Shown: positions 33,031 to 42,045 of the stretch, piece by piece
Layout: the number at the start of each line of letters is the position of its first letter
How positions within the stretch are numbered: position 1 is the stretch's first letter
DNA from: Bacteroidales bacterium UBA5507
GTDB lineage: Bacteria; Bacteroidota; Bacteroidia; Bacteroidales; Lentimicrobiaceae
Direction: 5' to 3'
Assembly (NCBI GenBank): GCA_002426195.1
Contig: DIOT01000047.1
Coordinates: 228,303-292,302 of the forward strand
DNA: 64,000 nucleotides
Notes under the pieces: model-generated
What the model saw: the letters and a program-made list of their open reading frames with translations, nothing else
Told to the model about the DNA's origin: nothing
Database searches by the model: none
Program-made: the position numbers and the translations under genes

Positions 33031-35310
33031 CTAAATAACAGATTTTTCCAATAATGATTTTCTTATAAGATTCAGAGCACTGCCAGCTTTAAACCACTCA
33101 ATCTGTGATTCATTATATGAGTGCTTAACAAAAAAAAATTCTTCTGAAAGATCACTATGCCTCAAATGAATAGTCAGAGGCTTTCCTGTTTCAAATTCGG
33201 TTAATCCAAGTATTGAGATAATATCGTCTTCTCTGATCTTTTGATAATCATCCTTATCGGTGAATGTTATAGCAAGCATACCCTGCTTCTTAAGATTAGT
33301 TTCATGAATACGGGCGAATGACTTAACAAGGACTGCCCGTACCCCCAAGAAACGAGGTTCCATAGCAGCATGTTCCCGTGAAGAACCTTCTCCATAATTC
33401 TCATCACCAACTACAATTGAGCCAAATCCATTATCCTTATAATTACGTGCAACTTCAGGAACAGAATTATACGTTTTATTAAGTTGGTTCTTAACCAAAT
33501 TGGTTTGATCATTAAAACTATTCACAGCCCCTATAAGGAGGTTGTTTGATATATTATCAAGGTGACCTCTGAATCTTAACCATGGGCCTGCCATTGAAAT
33601 GTGATCGGTTGTACACTTACCTTTAACTTTAATCAGAAGCTTCAAATCTGTAATGTTCTTACCATCCCATTCTTCAAATGGCTCGAGCAACTGCAATCTT
33701 TCCGAGTCCTCTTTCACGATAATTTTGATATCTGAACTCTCATCAGCGGGTTCAATATATCCCGGATCGCCTACTTCAAATCCTTTTGATGGCAATTCTT
33801 CACCAACAGGTACATCAAGAGTGACCCATTCACCAATCTTATTCTGTAACTTATCAGTCAAAGGATTGAAAGTTAAATCACCGGCTATTGTGAGAGCTGT
33901 TACAATTTCAGGCGAAGCGACGAATCCATGAGTATTAGGGTTACCATCATTTCTCTTTGCAAAATTTCTGTTAAATGATGTAATTATTGAATTTTTTCTT
34001 ACCGGATCATCAGTGTGACGCTTCCATTGTCCAATACATGGTCCACATGCATTTGCCATTATAACGCCACCAATTCCTTTGAAACCATCAAGAAGTCCGT
34101 CACGTTCAGTAGTATATCTGATAAGCTCTGAACCCGGTGTAATAATAAACTCTGACTTAACCTCAAGATTTTTAGCATTTGCCTGTCGTGCAATTGATGC
34201 GGCTCGGGTTAAATCTTCATACGAAGAGTTTGTGCATGAGCCGATTAGACCCACTTCCAATTTTGCAGGGAAGTCCTTTTCTCTAACAATCTTACCAAAT
34301 TCAGAAATCGGGAATGCTGCATCAGGGGTATATGGCCCATTAATATATGGTTCCAATTCAGAGAGATTTATTTCAAAAACCTGATCGTAGAATAATTCAG
34401 GTTTGTCGTATACTTCTTTATCAGACCTTAAATGCTCTTTAATACTATCTGCCAATTCTGCGACATCAGCTCTACCTGTTGCTTTCAGATATTGGTTCAT
34501 TTTAGAATCATATCCAAAAATTGAAGTAGTAGCGCCAATTTCGGCACCCATATTGCAAATTGTAGCCTTCCCGGTAGCCGATAATGAGTCGGCTCCTTCG
34601 CCAAAATACTCAATGATATAACCAGTGCCTCCTTTAACAGTGAGAAGGCCAGCAACCTTAAGGATGACATCTTTAGGTGCAGTCCATCCATTTAATTTTC
34701 CTGTAAGTCTAATACCTATAATTTTTGGCATGCTTAACTCCCAGGCCATACCTGCCATAACATCCACAGCATCTGCACCACCGACTCCAATAGCAACCAT
34801 TCCTAAGCCACCTGCATTTACAGTGTGAGAATCGGTACCAATCATTAGTCCTCCAGGAAAGGCATAATTTTCAAGAAGAACCTGGTGTATGATTCCTGCA
34901 CCTGGTTTCCAAAAACCGATACCATACTTATTTGAAACTGACTGAAGGAAATTAAAAACTTCACTATTTTGACCCAATGCAACATCAATATCACGGCTAG
35001 CGCCCATCTGTGCAAGAATAAGGTGATCACAATGAACCGTTGTGGGAACAGCAGTTTTTTTTCTTCCGGCTGTCATAAACTGAAGAAGGGCCATTTGAGC
35101 TGTAGCATCCTGCATTGCCACCCTATCGGGAGCGAAATTTACATACGACGATCCTCTCTTAAAATCATTAACAGGTTGATCATGAAAAAGATGGCTGTAC
35201 AGTACTTTCTCGCTTACAGTTAAAGGGCGTCCAAGTACTTTTTTTGCATGCTGAATTCTTTCAGGCAAAGTAGCGTATATCTGCCTGATCATTTCAATAT
35301 CAAAGGTCAT
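33031..35310 (-). CDS. acn: Aconitate hydratase (mitochondrial-type AcnA)
   Basis: A 759-residue iron-sulfur enzyme that interconverts citrate and isocitrate. Cluster Cys occur in GSCTNSS and ANACGPCIGQ; VHCDHL, GTDSHT and the C-terminal swivel motifs YGEGSSREHAAMEPR and FARIHETNLKKQG are all present. The domain order and similarity to the mitochondrial enzyme, rather than to AcnB, are typical of Bacteroidota. It sits alone between porQ and an unrelated cluster. No promoter match was seen upstream. Confidence 0.95.
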   Translation of the reverse strand: MTFDIEMIRQIYATLPERIQHAKKVLGRPLTVSEKVLYSHLFHDQPVNDFKRGSSYVNFAPDRVAMQDATAQMALLQFMTAGRKKTAVPTTVHCDHLILAQMGASRDIDVALGQNSEVFNFLQSVSNKYGIGFWKPGAGIIHQVLLENYAFPGGLMIGTDSHTVNAGGLGMVAIGVGGADAVDVMAGMAWELSMPKIIGIRLTGKLNGWTAPKDVILKVAGLLTVKGGTGYIIEYFGEGADSLSATGKATICNMGAEIGATTSIFGYDSKMNQYLKATGRADVAELADSIKEHLRSDKEVYDKPELFYDQVFEINLSELEPYINGPYTPDAAFPISEFGKIVREKDFPAKLEVGLIGSCTNSSYEDLTRAASIARQANAKNLEVKSEFIITPGSELIRYTTERDGLLDGFKGIGGVIMANACGPCIGQWKRHTDDPVRKNSIITSFNRNFAKRNDGNPNTHGFVASPEIVTALTIAGDLTFNPLTDKLQNKIGEWVTLDVPVGEELPSKGFEVGDPGYIEPADESSDIKIIVKEDSERLQLLEPFEEWDGKNITDLKLLIKVKGKCTTDHISMAGPWLRFRGHLDNISNNLLIGAVNSFNDQTNLVKNQLNKTYNSVPEVARNYKDNGFGSIVVGDENYGEGSSREHAAMEPRFLGVRAVLVKSFARIHETNLKKQGMLAITFTDKDDYQKIREDDIISILGLTEFETGKPLTIHLRHSDLSEEFFFVKHSYNESQIEWFKAGSALNLIRKSLLEKSVI

Positions 35311-35381
35311 GACTGATTACTTAATTTTCCTTTCAATAACAGGATAAGAGGAACTTTGTTCGGATAAGAAGCATATGCTAT

Positions 35382-35918
35382 TTAAATACTCCCCTTATCA
35401 CCTATGAAGTAGTCAGCCTTTTCTTTGAACAGAACATTGAACGTGGTTAGACTGCCATAAATTCTTGTGATGTACTGTTGTATATTGACTTTATCTTCAT
35501 CACTCAGAGTACTTGAGTTGACCCGTTGCTCCATTACTCTAAGACGATCTCTCACCATTACTATTTTATGAAAGAAACTCTCAATAGGAATTTCCTTTTC
35601 CTTTAGTGTAGGATCTCCGGGGTATAAAACCATACGACCACCGGTCCATTTCGAACCCATCTGAATTGTTTCCTGCAGATCAGAATAGCGTCTGAGAATA
35701 CGTATAAGGCTTTTTTCTATCTTTTCATAAGTAACCATTTCTTCAGGTGTTTCAATAGCTTCAATAATCTTCAGATCGGGGAAATTTCTTTGTATTATTC
35801 TTGTACCATTCTCAATAAAAGTTATTTCCCATGCATCACTCCGAACCTGAATAATGACACCTTTACCAAACTGAGGGTGCTGAACACGTGATCCAATACC
35901 TAAATTTTTTTCATCCAT
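35382..35918 (-). CDS. Conserved protein with N-terminal Tudor-like (UvrD-C-type) segment
   Basis: A 178-residue protein. Residues 8-45 (GSRVQHPQFGKGVIIQV, ITFIENGTRII) match the small beta-barrel found at the end of UvrD/PcrA helicases. The remainder is helical and contains a conserved-looking GSKWTGGRMVLYPGD segment. It is 23 bases downstream of coaE and may be cotranscribed. I know of no function for this combination; nucleic-acid or RNA polymerase contact is only suggested by the barrel. Confidence 0.7.
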   Translation of the reverse strand: MDEKNLGIGSRVQHPQFGKGVIIQVRSDAWEITFIENGTRIIQRNFPDLKIIEAIETPEEMVTYEKIEKSLIRILRRYSDLQETIQMGSKWTGGRMVLYPGDPTLKEKEIPIESFFHKIVMVRDRLRVMEQRVNSSTLSDEDKVNIQQYITRIYGSLTTFNVLFKEKADYFIGDKGSI

Positions 35919-35941
35919 ATGTTGATATTTTATAAATAATA

Positions 35942-36547
35942 CTAGGAGCCCTTATGAGTCATTGATAACCCGAGTAATTCATTATGAATTTTCAATACCT
36001 GAGGAACAGCCAGGCAATCGTCGTCATTTTTTATAATGTAATCGGCCATTTTTACTTTTAGCTCTTCAGGCCATTGGTTTTCCATTCGTTCATCAAATTG
36101 AGACTTTGTCATATTGTCCCGGTTTTTTACGCGTTCATAACGCTGATCGACCGGACAAGTAACCACAATGATTTTATTGAAAAATGAGCTGAACCCGGTT
36201 TCAAGCATTATAGCAGATTCTTGCATAATATATGGTGAAGTGTTATGATTTTCAACCCATTCCAAAAAATGTTTCCGAACGCGAGGATGAATCAGCCCAT
36301 TCAACCATTGTAATGCTTCAGTATTATTAAATACTCTTCCGGCCAATTCTTTTCTATTGACAAAGCCATTATCATTCAGAACGTCATCTCCAAATTTCTT
36401 CTTCACTTTATCAATGATATCGGGGAAATCAAGAATCTTCTTTGCTTCAATATCAGAAATGTAAACTGGTATTTCCAATGAGGAAAAAACTTTTGCAATG
36501 GTGGATTTTCCACTTCCGATGCTACCAGTAAGACCTATCTTTAACAT
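35942..36547 (-). CDS. coaE: Dephospho-CoA kinase
   Basis: Phosphorylates the ribose 3'-hydroxyl of dephospho-CoA, the last step of coenzyme A synthesis. The 201-residue protein has the P-loop GLTGSIGSGKSTIAKVF at 5-21, ISDIEAKKIL, LIHPRVR and the R-x-x-R lid region near 133-140 (CPVDQRYERVKNRD). It lies downstream of yajC and ybbR in a conserved Bacteroidota gene order, but is separated from ybbR by a 273-base gap. Confidence 0.95.
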   Translation of the reverse strand: MLKIGLTGSIGSGKSTIAKVFSSLEIPVYISDIEAKKILDFPDIIDKVKKKFGDDVLNDNGFVNRKELAGRVFNNTEALQWLNGLIHPRVRKHFLEWVENHNTSPYIMQESAIMLETGFSSFFNKIIVVTCPVDQRYERVKNRDNMTKSQFDERMENQWPEELKVKMADYIIKNDDDCLAVPQVLKIHNELLGLSMTHKGS

Positions 36548-36602
36548 ATCATATATTTTTCATTTGTAAAGATAGAAAAATGCTCAATTGGAAGGCTTGA
36601 TT

Positions 36603-36731
36603 TTATGAATTGTAAGAGTCATTTAAAAGCACGCTCTTCCTTAAATCTCTAAGAATTATTTCTTTATAAAGATATGTTTTAAGAAATATCTTCAAGATCT
36701 TATCCAAACGCTTTTGAATTCGAAGTTCCAT
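36603..36731 (-). CDS. Possible 42-residue basic small protein
   Basis: In the gap between ybbR and coaE, an ORF starts at the ATG 36729-36731 and ends at TAA 36603-36605. The 42 residues are rich in Lys, Arg, Leu and Ile (MELRIQKRLDKILKIFLK) and look like one amphipathic helix followed by a shorter one. AAAAAAGGTGATTAT precedes the ATG, a Shine-Dalgarno-like AGGTGA that is unusual in this window. It could equally be a remnant or chance ORF. Confidence 0.35.
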   Translation of the reverse strand: MELRIQKRLDKILKIFLKTYLYKEIILRDLRKSVLLNDSYNS

Positions 36732-36820
36732 ATAATCACCTTTTTTATGATGTCATATTGAACTTACAAACAAAGTACCTAATATGTTTAATCGGGAATA
36801 TCTTGCCCACACATTGGAAC

Positions 36821-37816
36821 TTACTTTAAGATCAGAAATTCAACTTTCTCGGGCTTAATTTTTATTACCCGCACAAATGATGGTTGTCGGGTGACCACTA
36901 TTTCGGTAAAATTATTATCAGACACTGCAGCTTCATCAGCATTTATTGTCACTGAAAACAACGAGGGATCCAGGCGATCATATTCTTTCATTGCAACCCT
37001 GCATGTCAACTTAACTTTATCGGGAAATGTTCTGAAATTGATGCCATCTTTGTTACTATTCGATACCGGCACTTCTATTTCTGCTTCTGTGAATCTTTCA
37101 ATCTTAACTTCGGCTATTACTGTATCAGTCGAAATGACCAATGCCGGTTTTGTTTTTGGCTTGTGCAATTTTAGAGTAAGAAGCTTATTTTCTTTTAGAT
37201 TTCTGACAGTCTGATGCTCTGTTTTAATGAAGTAGGTTGTGTCAAGTATTGATTTAGTTCCGAATACAGTAACAGAGTCCGGGCTTACTTTAATTGAATC
37301 ATACAGTTGAAATTGATCGGAAAATGAGAGTTTAAGGTCTACACTTACAGGCACTCTCCTCCTATACTCCTGTTCAAAAACAAAGCGGAGTGTGTCGGGT
37401 TCAATGCTGAGAAGGCTATTTTCCTGTGGTATCTGTTCTGATATATCTTTTAATAGTCGGCTTGAACGGATATAACCATAAAAGTTGTCACCTTCTCTTC
37501 TAAGTCGCATACCAGATAAATCAACATTCACTTTATTTTTTGAAGGATTAAACATTAGGCTGTAAAGTTCCAGCCCTCTGGCACGCATAATCAGAGTAAT
37601 AGTTGTATCTACTGATTTAATCAGGACTTTGTCGGAAGGAATATTTTGTAATGTGATGCTGTATTTAACCGGAGCATCGTAGATTCGCGAAAGTTTAATA
37701 AGACTCCACATGAAGAAAGAAATAATTACACAGATAAGAAATACAGAAAGCTTGTTTCTGTATCTCTTACTGCTTGGGATAAAAATTCTCCGAAATGGAA
37801 AACTCTCTCTCTTCAT
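36821..37816 (-). CDS. YbbR/CdaR-like domain protein
   Basis: A 331-residue protein with one N-terminal transmembrane helix (about 25-43, SVFLICVIISFFMWSLIKL) and an extracytoplasmic part of repeated beta-sandwich units of the YbbR type (for example KVLIKSVDTTITLIMRARGLEL and the block ending LILK). In Firmicutes such proteins regulate c-di-AMP cyclase; in Bacteroidota the gene sits between yajC and coaE as here, and the role is not established. The yajC stop is 33 bases upstream. Confidence 0.8.
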   Translation of the reverse strand: MKRESFPFRRIFIPSSKRYRNKLSVFLICVIISFFMWSLIKLSRIYDAPVKYSITLQNIPSDKVLIKSVDTTITLIMRARGLELYSLMFNPSKNKVNVDLSGMRLRREGDNFYGYIRSSRLLKDISEQIPQENSLLSIEPDTLRFVFEQEYRRRVPVSVDLKLSFSDQFQLYDSIKVSPDSVTVFGTKSILDTTYFIKTEHQTVRNLKENKLLTLKLHKPKTKPALVISTDTVIAEVKIERFTEAEIEVPVSNSNKDGINFRTFPDKVKLTCRVAMKEYDRLDPSLFSVTINADEAAVSDNNFTEIVVTRQPSFVRVIKIKPEKVEFLILK

Positions 37817-37849
37817 TCATTTGATATTCTGATTCGATAAAGCGATAAC

Positions 37850-38179
37850 TTATTTTGTATCGGTAATCTGGTCTTCGGCACTTGATGCGATTGCACTTTT
37901 CTCATAACGCATTCTTGAACCGTCTTCTACTTCAAGAGTAAAGGTATTATCCTGTACCTCAACAATTTTACCATGTAGTCCACCTATAGTAACAACTTTG
38001 TCACCCTTTTTCAAAGCTTCGCGATATTTACGAAGATCTTTAGCTTTTTTTGATTGTGGTCTGATAAAAAAGAAGTAGAAAACTACCATTATCAGTGCCA
38101 GAAAGATCAATGAGCTATATCCGCTGCCACCTCCGGCTTCACCTGCAGGAGCTCCCATTAATAGAATACTTGTTAGCAT
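37850..38179 (-). CDS. yajC: Preprotein translocase subunit YajC
   Basis: A 109-residue protein with one transmembrane helix (about 22-40, FLALIMVVFYFFFIRPQSKK) and a short cytoplasmic domain containing LKKGDKVVTIGGLHGKIVEVQDNTFTLEV. It is an accessory subunit of the SecDF-YajC complex at the inner membrane. It lies between the DUF1573 and ybbR genes, in the usual Bacteroidota order. Confidence 0.92.
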   Translation of the reverse strand: MLTSILLMGAPAGEAGGGSGYSSLIFLALIMVVFYFFFIRPQSKKAKDLRKYREALKKGDKVVTIGGLHGKIVEVQDNTFTLEVEDGSRMRYEKSAIASSAEDQITDTK

Positions 38180-38199
38180 GAGTTTGTTTTATTTATTGG

Positions 38200-38676
38200 T
38201 TAATTCATTTCTTCGGGCAGTACAACCTGAGCCTTAATTCTAAGAAGAGATGTGCTTGGCTGTGCGTTGCTTAATACAGTAATGGTTTTATTTTGAAACC
38301 CACTCCTATTATCACTATCAAACTTAACTTCAATCTTATCAGATTCGCCTGGTTTAATAGGTGTTCTTGAGAAATCTCCAACAGTACAACCACAGGACGA
38401 TGATACTTTTGAAATAATAAGATCGGATGATCCCTTGTTAGTGAATTTAAAGCTATATGAGACCTTTTCACCTTGTATTATTCGTCCAAAATCATAGAAA
38501 TCCTTTTCAAATTCAATTACAGGCATATCTGTATTAACATTTCCCTGGGCTGAATTGGGATTTTTAACGATATCTGTGGGAAGTAGATTATTGTTTTCGC
38601 CTTGTTGCTTACATGAAGAGCCATAGAAAGCTACAAGAGATATTAGAATTACAATGCAATACTTAGATACTTTCAT
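38200..38676 (-). CDS. DUF1573-family lipoprotein
   Basis: A 158-residue lipoprotein with lipobox YGSSC at residues 18-22. The mature part is one immunoglobulin-like DUF1573 domain (FDFGRIIQGEKVSYSFKFTNKGSSDLIISK, then SSCGCT and IKPGES). The CGC pair is a hallmark of the family. The function is unknown; it is 20 bases upstream of yajC and clearly in the same cluster. Confidence 0.85.
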   Translation of the reverse strand: MKVSKYCIVILISLVAFYGSSCKQQGENNNLLPTDIVKNPNSAQGNVNTDMPVIEFEKDFYDFGRIIQGEKVSYSFKFTNKGSSDLIISKVSSSCGCTVGDFSRTPIKPGESDKIEVKFDSDNRSGFQNKTITVLSNAQPSTSLLRIKAQVVLPEEMN

Positions 38677-38730
38677 TGTTATAGCAAAATTTTAGAAATG
38701 ATAGAAGAAGACAAAGATAGTAAAAAGAGG

Positions 38731-39165
38731 TTATTCTTCAGAGTGCAGGTTGCGTTTTATCAATACTTCGTAATCACCAAGGTAATTAAAGCCAAAACTC
38801 TTATAAAGATTTTTAGCTGCTTCATTAGTTTTATGAACCTCAAGTTTTACCTGATAGCCATCCTTGATAGCTATTTGCATGCAATGTTCCATAAGTTTTC
38901 GGGCCAGACCTTTGCCACGATATTCCTTATCTATGCCGAAGTGGTGAATATATGTCCTTCTCTTATCGTTTGTCATCCAGCAGGTACCTATAACATTATC
39001 ATTTACTCCAATCATAATCACCAGATGACCTCCAAACGAAAGAGTGCTTTCAATAATCTCTGCATTATCTCCCCTGAAACTTCCACCCAGATCATTATTT
39101 ATCCAGAAGTCGTTCACTTTATGAAAGTAATCGGGTGTATAATCAGCAAAGTTGAATTGTACCAT
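38731..39165 (-). CDS. GNAT-family N-acetyltransferase
   Basis: A 144-residue GNAT. The acetyl-CoA loop is seen as YRGKGLARKLMEHC (about 91-105), followed by VHKTNEAAKNLYKSFGFNYLG. The substrate cannot be inferred. It is inserted between nusB (12 bases upstream) and the DUF1573 gene, a position not common in this cluster as far as I know, and probably transcribed from the nusB promoter. Confidence 0.85.
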   Translation of the reverse strand: MVQFNFADYTPDYFHKVNDFWINNDLGGSFRGDNAEIIESTLSFGGHLVIMIGVNDNVIGTCWMTNDKRRTYIHHFGIDKEYRGKGLARKLMEHCMQIAIKDGYQVKLEVHKTNEAAKNLYKSFGFNYLGDYEVLIKRNLHSEE

Positions 39166-39177
39166 ATTAAACCAGAA

Positions 39178-40140
39178 TTATTCAATTAATCCTCTTCCCA
39201 TCTTCTTTATTCTACCTTCCTTTTTCATGTCAGCTGACATCTTATCGAGAAGTCCATTGATAAACTGTTTACTTTTAGGAGTACTATATTCCTTTGATAT
39301 TTCAATGTATTCGTTTATAGTAACTTTGACAGGGATAGATGGGAATTCAATAAATTCGGTGAGAGCCATTTTAAACAAAATAACATCAAGAATTGCAATT
39401 CGCTCAAGTTCCCAATTGGCCGCATACTTTGCAATCAGAGCATCAAACTCATCACTGTGTATAATAGTTTTCCTGAAAAGCTTTAAAACAAAGTCATCTA
39501 TCAGGTCATCGCCTTCTTCATCAGGACTAACTAACAAAGGTGGAAGAAGCTGATATTCATTATACGATTTGTTCCACTTTTTGATTGTTTTAAGAATCAT
39601 CATCACAGCAGTATCCATGTCATCTGCCCAGTAAAGATTTTTCTCTTCAAATAAGCTAACAAATGCCTCATTAGCTAAAAGGAAATTTGACAGAAGTTTT
39701 ACAGTAATCTCCTTATCTTCCTTATAGCCCGAGGCAGAAGCCTTCATATAAGATTTATACTCCTCACTTTCTCTGAAACTTAAGAATATCTTTCTGAAAA
39801 GATCTTTATCATCCGACCAGTTAATTTTAAGTCGATTTATATTTTTTCTCAGATCTACATTATTGTCGAGTTGTGAAATAAATAAATTGTGTACAAACCG
39901 TGTATTCGGATTTAAATCTTCTTCAGTTGGAAGGAACTTTTGACGTGCATCTTCAAGAATGTTGTGAGCAATGTCTTTAACCTCAATAATTGCAGACAAG
40001 AAGTGAATATACAAATCGTAAATACTCTCAATGTTTGATACTAATTTCTTCTCACTCAGTATAACCGTGCTATCTTCAATCTGGAAATGAGCATACAAAG
40101 CTTGCATCACTTTTATCCTCAAATGTCTTCTACTCAGCAT
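39178..40140 (-). CDS. nusB: Transcription antitermination protein NusB (long form)
   Basis: A 320-residue protein. It begins MLSRRHLRIKVMQALYAHFQ, and the C-terminal part matches the NusB fold (YAANWELERIAILDVILFKMALTEFIEFPSIPVKVTINEYIEISKEY). It is about twice the length of E. coli NusB, with a helical insert in the middle, as is usual in Bacteroidota. It acts with NusA, NusE and NusG on rRNA transcription. It is divergent from parA and heads the nusB-yajC-coaE cluster. Confidence 0.9.
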   Translation of the reverse strand: MLSRRHLRIKVMQALYAHFQIEDSTVILSEKKLVSNIESIYDLYIHFLSAIIEVKDIAHNILEDARQKFLPTEEDLNPNTRFVHNLFISQLDNNVDLRKNINRLKINWSDDKDLFRKIFLSFRESEEYKSYMKASASGYKEDKEITVKLLSNFLLANEAFVSLFEEKNLYWADDMDTAVMMILKTIKKWNKSYNEYQLLPPLLVSPDEEGDDLIDDFVLKLFRKTIIHSDEFDALIAKYAANWELERIAILDVILFKMALTEFIEFPSIPVKVTINEYIEISKEYSTPKSKQFINGLLDKMSADMKKEGRIKKMGRGLIE

Positions 40141-40178
40141 GTAATATTTATGTAAATGAACTTAAAAGAAACAGGGCA

Positions 40179-40186
40179 CAAAAGTA
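40179..40186 (-). promoter_or_regulatory. Minus-7 promoter element TACTTTTG of nusB
   Basis: Exact TAnnTTTG match 38 bases upstream of the nusB ATG at 40140. Confidence 0.45.
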
Positions 40187-40273
40187 GTGGTTTTAGCAAT
40201 TCAAAAAAAGCTAATAAGCTGGTAATGTTAACAACTTTGATTTAAGGATTCGTAAGCGGCACTAAATTAATTG

Positions 40274-40281
40274 TATTTTTG
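40274..40281 (+). promoter_or_regulatory. Minus-7 promoter element TATTTTTG of parA-parB
   Basis: Exact TAnnTTTG match 61 bases upstream of the parA ATG at 40343. It would drive parA, parB and probably the DUF5683 and dapB genes. Confidence 0.45.
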
Positions 40282-40342
40282 TGAACCGAACCAAAACAAT
40301 GGTCACCAAAATAACTAATTGAGTTAAAGTTAGTAAGAATAC

Positions 40343-41158
40343 ATGGGGAAAGTAATAGCTATTGCTAATCAGAAAGGTGGAGTTGGTAAAACAACAACCG
40401 CAATTAACCTTGGAGCTGCTTTTGCAGTACTGGAATATAAAACACTTATTATAGATGCCGACCCTCAGGCAAACAGTACCTCGGGAGTTGGCTTTGATCC
40501 AAAAAACATCAAAACAAGTATTTATGAATGCCTGCTTGATGAGGTTGAACCACAAAATATCATATTAAATACATCAACCCCCAATCTCGATCTTTTGCCA
40601 GCCCATATAGATCTTGTAGGTGCCGAAATTGAAATCATCAATCAGCCAAACCGAGAGAAACTAATGCGCAGAGTTATCAGTAAGCTGAAAGATGCTTACG
40701 ATTTCATTGTAATAGATTGCAGCCCTTCTCTGGGTCTTATCACTGTTAATGCACTTGTAGCAGCGGATTCCGTAATAGTACCGGTTCAGTGTGAGTATTT
40801 TGCTCTTGAAGGATTAGGGAAACTCTTGAATACAATCAAAATCGTTCAATCGAGGTTAAATCCGGCACTTGATATAGAGGGAATTCTGCTGACCATGTAT
40901 GACTCAAGATTACGGCTTTCAAATCAGGTTGTTGATGAAGTGAAGGCTCACTTTCAAAACATGGTGTTTGATACTCTTATAAACCGAAACACCAAATTAG
41001 GTGAGGCACCAAGTTTTGGAGAAACAATTATTATGCATGATATTAATTCGACCGGAGCAGTTAATTATCTGAACCTGGCTCGTGAAATTCTGCAGAAGAA
41101 CGAACTTACCAAAATTAAATCATCCGAAAAACAAATCGATATTGAAGATGAATTCTAA
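40343..41158 (+). CDS. parA: Chromosome partitioning ATPase ParA (Soj)
   Basis: A 271-residue Walker-type ATPase with a deviant Walker A (KGGVGKTTTAINLG at 11-24), a Walker A' DADPQ motif and the ParA pattern IDCSPSLGLITVNAL. The N-terminal extension for plasmid-type regulation is absent, which fits the chromosomal Soj type. It moves ParB-bound origins along the nucleoid. It overlaps parB by 11 bases. Confidence 0.93.
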   Translation: MGKVIAIANQKGGVGKTTTAINLGAAFAVLEYKTLIIDADPQANSTSGVGFDPKNIKTSIYECLLDEVEPQNIILNTSTPNLDLLPAHIDLVGAEIEIINQPNREKLMRRVISKLKDAYDFIVIDCSPSLGLITVNALVAADSVIVPVQCEYFALEGLGKLLNTIKIVQSRLNPALDIEGILLTMYDSRLRLSNQVVDEVKAHFQNMVFDTLINRNTKLGEAPSFGETIIMHDINSTGAVNYLNLAREILQKNELTKIKSSEKQIDIEDEF

Positions 41159-42044
41159 GAAGAAGGCACTTGGAAGAGGACTTAGCGCTATTCTGGAAAG
41201 TCCGGAAACTGATATTACTTCAAAAGACAATTCCGGTAGCTTTGTTGCCGGTGCTATTGCTTCTATTCCAGTAGAACAAATAGAAACGAATCCTTTTCAA
41301 CCCAGAGTTGAATTCGAACCGGAAGCTTTAAATGAGCTTGCAGAGTCTATTCGTGAGCAAGGTATAATTCAACCTCTTACTGTCAGAAAAATGGGTTATG
41401 ACAAATATCAGCTCATATCTGGTGAAAGAAGATTAAGGGCATCTCAGATTGCTGGATTAACTGAGGTACCATGTTATATCCGCATCGCAAATGATCAGCA
41501 GGTTCTTGAAATGGCCCTGGTTGAAAATATTCAACGTGAAAATCTCAATGCTCTGGAAATTTCCATCAGCTATCAAAGGCTGATTGAGGAATGTGAGTTA
41601 ACACAAGAAGAATTGAGTCAGAGAGTTGGAAAGAATCGTTCAACTGTTACAAACTATCTTCGATTACTTAAGCTTCCTGCTGAGGTTCAAATTGCGATAC
41701 GTGATGGTCATATAACAATGGGGCATGCCCGTGCACTCCTTGGAATTGAAAATGAAGAAGCTCAGGTGAATATTATGAAAGAAATCATTGAATATGATCT
41801 TTCAGTGAGAGAAGTTGAAGAGAAAGTCAAAAATTTTGGGAAACCTCTTCCTGCTCCAAAGCAACATCAAAAGAAACCTGTATCTGAAGAAATTACGAAT
41901 ATCAGTGAGAACATTTCAGAGAGATTCCGTACCAAAGTCAGCGTTAATCTGAACAATAAAGGAAAAGGGACTATCGTTATAAGTTTTCAAAATAAAAAAG
42001 AACTGGAACGCCTGTTAAAGGAACTAACAGCTCCTGAGCTATAA
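41148..42044 (+). CDS. parB: Chromosome partitioning protein ParB (Spo0J)
   Basis: A 298-residue DNA-binding protein. It starts MNSKKKALGRGLSAILES, which carries the ParA-activating GRGL segment; the CTP-binding domain shows NPFQPR and GERRLRA, followed by ENIQRENLNALE and the helix-turn-helix GKNRSTVTNYLRLLKLP. The start was taken at 41148 from the family pattern and the overlap with parA. parS sites were not identified in this window. Confidence 0.93.
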   Translation: MNSKKKALGRGLSAILESPETDITSKDNSGSFVAGAIASIPVEQIETNPFQPRVEFEPEALNELAESIREQGIIQPLTVRKMGYDKYQLISGERRLRASQIAGLTEVPCYIRIANDQQVLEMALVENIQRENLNALEISISYQRLIEECELTQEELSQRVGKNRSTVTNYLRLLKLPAEVQIAIRDGHITMGHARALLGIENEEAQVNIMKEIIEYDLSVREVEEKVKNFGKPLPAPKQHQKKPVSEEITNISENISERFRTKVSVNLNNKGKGTIVISFQNKKELERLLKELTAPEL

Positions 42045-42045
42045 A

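Noticed and set aside
35885..35890. Second CACGTG core
   Set aside because: Flanks do not match the parS palindrome; it lies inside the coding region of the Tudor-like gene.
38698..39189. 163-residue plus-strand ORF
   Set aside because: Antisense shadow of the GNAT gene, which has clear family motifs.
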